A stretch of 64,000 nucleotides of DNA, from assembly GCA_007922225.1 (NCBI GenBank), contig ML679961.1, positions 75,652,652-75,716,651 on the forward strand, read 5' to 3'. Position numbers and translations under genes: made by a program. Source of the stretch: Emydura subglobosa (lineage: Eukaryota; Chordata; Testudines; Chelidae). Below, one piece after another: positions 58,656-64,000 of this stretch (positions are counted from its first letter, which is position 1; each line of letters begins with the position of its first letter). The notes under the pieces were generated by a model that did no database searches, had not been told where the DNA came from, and worked only from the letters and a program-made list of their open reading frames with translations.

Positions 58656-59439
58656 CTGATGCTCACTGTACATTTTGCTTTGATCCTCTCCAATTTCTAA
58701 ACCTTAGTATCCCAAGGCATTAATATTCAACAAATGCCCCACTGATTACATTTTTATTTACCTGGAATTTACCTAGCATCCTTTTAATAAATGTAAATAG
58801 ATGCAAAAGGCAGTTATTGCAGATGACTGAAATGGCTTTATTAAATCACACATCAAAGGCTTAGCACTGTGCAGTGTGCACTGTTACTACAAATGCCATC
58901 AACATTTTTACAGTCCTTAGACATTTATTAAAAATGCCATAATGGTCTTACTGGGTCAAAATCTATTTAAAAGCTAAATGAAATTCAGGCGGTTCATTTG
59001 AGAGCAATAAAGCATCTTAGTTATTGTTCAGTGTAATTGGTCCAGAACAATTATTAGTCCCTTGGCCTACAAAGCCTGTATCATCCTGGATGATACTCAG
59101 TGCAGTATGAAGAAACCAGAGGTGGGTCTAGTGGCTAAAGCTCAGGACCTGAAGCCAGGAGATACAGGCCCCGTTCTCTGATCTTCTGGGATATGGCCTA
59201 CTCAACATTTGGGGGGAAAAGAAGTATGATTGGGGTCTCCTCATCCCCTTCACCTGGCAATCCTTGACTGCTTTGGGGCTGATGGCAGCTGGGGGTCATT
59301 TACGGTAGCCCTCATAGTACACTAATTTATATCGGTGCCTTATCAGCTCCGAGCCAATCCCAGGACTGGGGAGCACAAAGGTTGCATAAAGCCATTTTAG
59401 CCCATTCACCCCATTCTGCACCAAGTGCAGTTTGGCCAA
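58656..59439. other. Intergenic, nothing recognised
   Basis: Around 59131-59170 the phrase gtctagtggctaaagctcag resembles a tRNA-derived SINE head, but no complete structure follows. No gene. Confidence 0.35.
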
Positions 59440-59652
59440 AGTAGATAAGCTGGGCCCTGGTTGCTATTCCTGCATCTGCTACAGATTTACCGTGTGACCC
59501 CCAAGCAAATCACTTAGCTTGCCCAGGCCTCAGTTTCCCTATTTTTGAGATGGGGATAATGGTACATGAGATGCTGTGAGGATACATTCATTATTAATGT
59601 TTGTAAAGGGCTTTGAGAATCCCAGATGGAAGGTACTATAGAAGGTCAACGT
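59440..59652 (+). repeat. MIR-type SINE
   Basis: Well preserved MIR order: gatttaccgtgtgacccccaa, gcaaatcacttagcttgccc, ggcctcagtttccctatttt, tgagatggggataatggtac, gctgtgaggatacattcatt, aatgtttgtaaagggctttg, ggtactatagaagg. Confidence 0.9.
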
Positions 59653-60349
59653 ATTTTATTATTCATGATTAACCCTGAATTTGTCAAAGCAAAACCATTT
59701 TGATTCTAACTGTCCCTTCTTCAGTCCTTTCCCCCTCATTCAGATTCATTTCAGTCTCCAGCCCTGCTCTGGAAAAGACCTCTCCCCCCTTTTTGCTTTA
59801 TTTAAACTGCTACAGTCCAGGGGTAGAGAGTCAAGATGATAGGGAGACTAATTTCCTCTGGGAAATTAACCAACATATTTGTTTTGATTTCATCTCAGTT
59901 TCTTTACAAGTGATTGTGCTGAGCCATTGAACTTTCTGTAAACACTGTGGTGAGAGCCATAAAATAAATCACCCAAAGAAGAAAAATAACCAAACACACA
60001 CATGACTTACTGGAGCCAGTTCTCTGTTCTCCCTGCTCTTTGTTAACCATCACAGAAGCTGATTTTCCTCTGAGTCACAAGAAAACAGACCATGGAGATA
60101 ACATAAGGCAACATAAACAAGCAATGGAATCATGGAGCAACTCAGAAAATAGAGATGTTTATTTTTTAAGCTTTGACATGCATTAGAAGAGACATCATTG
60201 CAGTATTAAAGAAAAATCCAGCATGTCATTGCCACAGCAAACATTGGACTTCTTCAGACATGGAACAGTATTAGAGAATAAGTGACTCAATATAGTCAGC
60301 CGTGCAGGAAATTATATGTAACTGTCCAGAGGGATTGGAGGTGGTACTA
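59653..60349. other. Intergenic, nothing recognised
   Basis: No gene or clear repeat. Confidence 0.35.
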
Positions 60350-60580
60350 TGATTCATGTTTGAGGGCGGGGCTGGTGCTGGAGCAGATCCTGACCAGCCC
60401 CTGTGAGTGTGTCCAGGGGGCAGAACGGCCTGGGCACTGGCCGGCTCCCTAGCACCACAGAAATATTGGTGGAGCCGGGCCCACGTTCTGCAGTCTTAAT
60501 TAGTCGGTGGACACATACCATTGGGAGGTGGCCTGCGTACCACTGGTGGTACGCATACCACAGTTTAGGAACCGCTGGCA
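60350..60580. mobile_element. hAT/Charlie-like terminal fragment (tentative)
   Basis: The right end reads cacagtttaggaaccgctgg. Its complement, cagcggttcctaaactgtg, resembles the terminal repeat of Charlie-type hAT transposons. Inside are the small palindrome gtaccactggtggtac (60538-60553) and a GC-rich segment (60360-60480). The left end is not resolved and no target duplication is seen. Confidence 0.45.
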
Positions 60581-60929
60581 TAGAGGGATTCAGTGTCAGG
60601 GCTGGGATCCAAACTCTGGCCTCCCTGACCTAGCAGACCTCTTCTCACATCACATCTTTGCCTAGAGTTTACACAGACCATTAGCCCACACTCCTCTCTT
60701 AGGCTCCTTTTCTGTTCAAGCCTCATTATCACCAGTTTACATTTCTTTATAACCAGCCCAGTCATGTTCTTTCCACTAGTCCAATAATGCAGATGAAGAA
60801 AACATGAAGGCCCCTGTCCCTCCCTTTGTATATAAAAGGGAGTTAAAGAAAAGAAGCTACCAGAGTAGATGTATTGCTTTTTGGTGACCTTGATGTCCCT
60901 ATTCTATTATATCAGTAGAAGGGGAACCA
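60581..60929. other. Intergenic, nothing recognised
   Basis: No gene or clear repeat. Confidence 0.35.
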
Positions 60930-62111
60930 ATCTCTTTGGGGACAGGCTGGCTAGAGTAGTCAGGAGGGTGTTAAACTGGTAACAAAAAGGAAAGGTAAAA
61001 AGAGGGAAGATATGAGCACTCATTTAGCAAAGAATGAGCACAACATTAATCAAGGAACCAAGAGACATGAAGAGAAGAGACTCCCTTAGTTGCTTATACA
61101 TCAATCCTAGGAGCCTGGATTACAAATCAGAGGAACTGAAATTACTCATTTATGAGCATCAGTTCGATCTAGCAGGTATTACTGAAACCTGGTGGGATGA
61201 TTTGCACTATTGGCATGTTAAAAATCAATGGTTATAATGTCTTTAGTAAGGATCAAGTGGACAAAAGGAGCAAGGAAGTGGCATTCTATGTCAAAACTGA
61301 CATTATCTGTTTCCGGATCACTTTTAACTTGGAAGCAAATGATCTTGAATGCTTATGGATCAATTTCTTAACAAGTAAAGCACAAGATGGGGCATTAGTA
61401 GGTATCCACTAGAGATCACCAAATCACACTAGGGAACAGAGTGGCTGGCTTCTTACACACCTATCTCTAATGTGTAGGAAAAAGAGCTACATGATCATGG
61501 TGGACTTCAATTTGAGTGACATATGTTGGAAGTCTCATGCTATCAGTACTAAAACATCCTTGGAATTTCTAAATATTATAGATGGCAATTTCCTAACTCA
61601 AAAAGTGTTGCAATTAGCTTGGGGGAATTCCATGTTAGACCTGCTCTTGACAGATAATGAGGAACTGATCAGAGAACTAAAAATTAATGGTAGCTTAGGT
61701 GCAAGTGATCATAACTTGATCACACTTATAATGTGCAAACAGAATAAAGTCCAGAACAGTAATATATATACTGGATGATTTAAAAGGGTCAGCTTCACAA
61801 AGCTGAAACGAATTATGAGCCAAATCAGGTGGGAGGAAGAATTTAAGCAAAAAAAATGTGACTAAGTGGGAATTGTTTAAGAATGCTTTGCTAGATTTTC
61901 AAAATGCCTCAGTTGAGGAAGAATGTAATGGTTAAAAAACGAACCTGGTTAAGAGGGGAAATGAAGGAACCTATAATAAATTTAAAAAATAAACCAGAAG
62001 AAAGGGGAAGTTGATAGTAATAAATAAAAATCAGTAGCTAGGAATTGTAGAAAAGTGATAAAGGAAACAAATGAATAGAAGAAATCTATGGCCAACAGAG
62101 TTAAAGACAAC
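60930..62111 (+). mobile_element. Old CR1 LINE, 5' part (endonuclease region)
   Basis: It starts in the CR1 segment ahead of ORF2 (gagggtgttaaactggtaac). It then carries ORF2 endonuclease sequence broken by frameshifts: SLSCLYINPRSLDYKSEELK and FDLAGITETWWDD near 61090-61200, MIMVDFNLSDICWKSHAIST near 61490-61550, and SMLDLLLTDNEELI and GSLGASDHNLI near 61630-61720. At 62111 the sequence is interrupted by a younger CR1 and resumes at 62891. Stops and frameshifts show long inactivity. Confidence 0.92.
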
Positions 62112-62890
62112 CATAGAATCATAGAGTTGGAAGGGACCTCAGGAGGTCATCTAATCCAACCCCTGCTCAAAGCAGGACTAACCTCAGTTAAATAATCCCA
62201 GCGAGGGTTTTGTCAAGCCGCATCTTAAAAACCTCTAAAGATGGAGATTCCACCACCTCCCTAGGTAACCCATTCCAGTGCTTCACCACCCTCCTAGTGA
62301 AAAACTTTTTCCTAATGTCCAACCTAGACCTCCCCCCCACTGCAATTTGAGACCATTGCTCCTTGTTCTGTCATCTGCCACCACTGAGAACAGCCTAGCT
62401 CCATCCTCCCTGGAACTCCCTTTCAGGTAGTTAAAGGCTGTTATCAAGTCCCCCCTCATTCTTCTCTTCTGCAGGCTAAACAAGCCTAGTTCCTTCAGCC
62501 TCTCCTCATACGTCTTGTGCTCCAGCCCCCTAATCATTTTTGTTGTCCTCCGCTGGACTCTTTCCAACTTCTCCACATCCTTTTTGTAGTGCGGGGCCCA
62601 AAACTGGACACAATACTCCAAATGCGGCCTCACCAGTGCCGAATAGAGGGGGATAATCACTTCCTGCGATCTGCTGGCAATGCTCCTACTAATGCAGCCC
62701 AATATGCTATTAGCCTTCTTGGCAACCAGGGCACACTGCTGACTCATATCCAGCTTTTTATCCACTGTTACCCCCAGGTCCTTCTCTGCAGAACTGCTGC
62801 CTATCCTGTCCATCCCCAGTCTGTAGCTGTGCATGGGATTCTTCCGTCCTAAGTGCAGGACTCTGCACTTGTCTTTGTTGAACCTCATAA
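62112..62890 (-). mobile_element. Younger CR1 LINE nested in an older CR1
   Basis: The 3' end on the minus strand is at 62112 (plus strand catagaatcatagagttgga, agggacctcaggaggtcatc). The plus-strand complement covers a 201-codon open frame (62888-62283) encoding the C-terminal part of CR1 ORF2: [77 protein letters not shown]. It is 5'-truncated at 62890. Intact coding over 200 codons shows it is younger than its host copy. It has an in-frame end in the 3' region and cannot encode an active protein. Confidence 0.95.
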
Positions 62891-63190
62891 TAAGGAATTT
62901 TTAAAAGTATATTGGTAACAAAAAGAATACTGAAAATGGTATTGGTCCACTACTAGATGGTAATGGTAGCATTGCCAATAATCATGCAGAAAAGGCAGAA
63001 GTGTTCAATAAATAGTTCTGTTCCGTATTTGGGAAAAATCAGATGATGTAGTCTCATCATATGATTATGATAAAACTCTTTCCATTCCACTAGTATCTTA
63101 GGAGGAGAATATACAACATCTACTAATGCTAGATATTTTAAAATCAGCAGGACCAGATAACTTTGTTACCAGATTTGCCCTTCACCTTGG
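62891..63190 (+). mobile_element. Old CR1 LINE, continuation after the nested copy
   Basis: The older CR1 resumes: gaatttttaaaagtatattg, gtccactactagatggtaat, gcagaaaaggcagaagtgtt, and near 63135 the peptide LKSAGPDNF, which marks the start of the reverse transcriptase. Joining 62111 to 62891 restores the order expected for CR1 ORF2, between endonuclease and reverse transcriptase. The end near 63190 is approximate. Confidence 0.88.
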
Positions 63191-63421
63191 TGTATGCTCA
63201 TTTATTAGGGTTACCTTCCTGGAAGGAGGGTGTGATTCTAGGGATGTGATTCTACTAATGTACTGCTTGTGTTACTTGTGTGTTTATAGGGCTACAAGCC
63301 CCCTCCCAATGGAGCTATCCTGCAGGACCTAAGGTTTTCAGGGCTGGGTTCCTCCAGCACCAGATTCAAATACACCCCCCACAGATACACACACATATAC
63401 ACAGTTCAGCTCAATTTAGTG

Positions 63422-63724
63422 CGTTTGAGCGGACCGGGCTATCAGCACGCTCAGCTGACCCCTTATATGTCCCTGAACTCAGCAGGCTGGGTGACACCAC
63501 ACTCTCAGTGGCTACCCTTGTATGCCCCTGTGCAATGCACCAGAATAGAGCAGGCTGGGTCCAAACAGCACCTTTTTGGCTACTCCCCTTAATTGCCCCT
63601 TGGACTCAATCAGGCTGGGTCAAACAGCACTTGAGCTGCACCCTCATTTGCCCCCGGACCCCATAGACTAGGCAGAGTAGCACTTCCTGGCTGTCCCCTT
63701 CATATGCCCCTTTACACCACAATT
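63422..63724 (+). repeat. Degenerate tandem repeat, about 60-bp unit, five copies
   Basis: Units begin at about 63422, 63482, 63551, 63610 and 63671. Each has the order caggctgggt, a cagcac(t/c) block, a ggct-acccc / gctgtcccc block, and (t/a)tatgcccc(t/g). The 128-codon ORF at 63280-63666 follows this repetition and is not a gene. It may be part of an LTR or satellite-like element that continues to the window edge. Confidence 0.75.
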
Positions 63725-64000
63725 GTTCTAGCAGTAACCCCCTTGATGAGCAAACCCAATAGGATTTTTGGGCACTTCAGAGATCTTTGGCTTAGGTAAG
63801 AGAAGCGTTACTACAGAGCAAGATAGGGACCAAGGACACAAAGGAATAAAATAAAGTTTGGAGAGATAGAGAGAGAAAGTGGCAACCAGCTTGATTATAA
63901 CAGTTATTTTATTGCTAGGTATATAAAACTTACAATACTAATAGTAATACCATACCAGGAGAGAAAAACAATCAAACACTTACAGTACTACACAATTACG
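63725..64000. other. Right edge, unclassified
   Basis: AT-rich sequence after the tandem repeat (gtaacccccttgatgagcaa, ggcacttcagagatctttgg). It may belong to the same unclassified repeat, which would run off the window. No gene. Confidence 0.35.

Noticed and set aside
47300..64000. Search for PAMR1 exons (expected neighbour beyond FJX1)
   Set aside because: No EGF, CUB, sushi or trypsin-like exon was recognised. The long ORFs here belong to CR1 elements or have no domain.
1..64000. CRISPR arrays, operons, bacterial insertion sequences, endogenous retrovirus coding regions
   Set aside because: The genome is clearly vertebrate; no evenly spaced direct repeats of CRISPR type and no gag, protease or env-like frames were seen.

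Overview
This window looks like a vertebrate nuclear chromosome, most likely from a turtle. Two protein-coding loci can be identified: TRIM44 and FJX1. They lie on the same (minus) strand in the order FJX1 then TRIM44, which matches the conserved FJX1-TRIM44 neighbourhood of human 11p13. The organism call rests on the repeats: many CR1 LINE copies with the sauropsid 3' tail (gaggtcccttccaac...attctatgattct), numerous short terminal-inverted-repeat (TIR) elements ending in aggc-tt-gtctacac, Penelope-like inverted repeats and old MIR SINEs. Recognition of turtle repeat families is from memory, not from a search.

Layout. Positions 1-9303 are inferred to be TRIM44 intron 2 and contain CR1, MIR and TIR-element debris. 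A 78-bp TRIM44 coding exon lies at 9304-9381. Positions 9382-21051 are inferred to be intron 1, dense in TIR elements. TRIM44 exon 1 (start codon, zinc-binding N-terminus, B-box) is at 21052-21441 inside a CpG-rich promoter. The later TRIM44 exons were not found and probably lie left of position 1. From about 21.7 to 43 kb is intergenic DNA: repeats plus AT-rich single-copy-looking sequence with a few candidate regulatory blocks. The intronless FJX1 gene is at 45161-46555, with a CpG-rich 5' region to about 47.25 kb and a possible 3' UTR reaching about 43.08 kb. From 47.3 to 64 kb is intergenic: three sizeable CR1 copies, one nested inside another, a hairpin-forming Penelope-like element, and a degenerate tandem repeat at the right edge. 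In mammals this side leads towards PAMR1, but no PAMR1 exon was seen.

The two genes are not functionally coupled as far as the sequence shows. FJX1 encodes a Golgi/secretory four-jointed-type kinase-family protein. TRIM44 encodes a B-box protein without a RING finger. The notable observations are a compact TRIM44 that lacks the long acidic region of the mammalian protein; two short upstream ORFs in FJX1, one ending in an ATGA overlap with the main start codon; a 124-bp hAT-like element with a perfect 8-bp target-site duplication; a perfect 43-bp hairpin inside a foldback element flanked by a 12-bp direct repeat; and a cleanly nested CR1-in-CR1 insertion. I found no convincing new gene system here.
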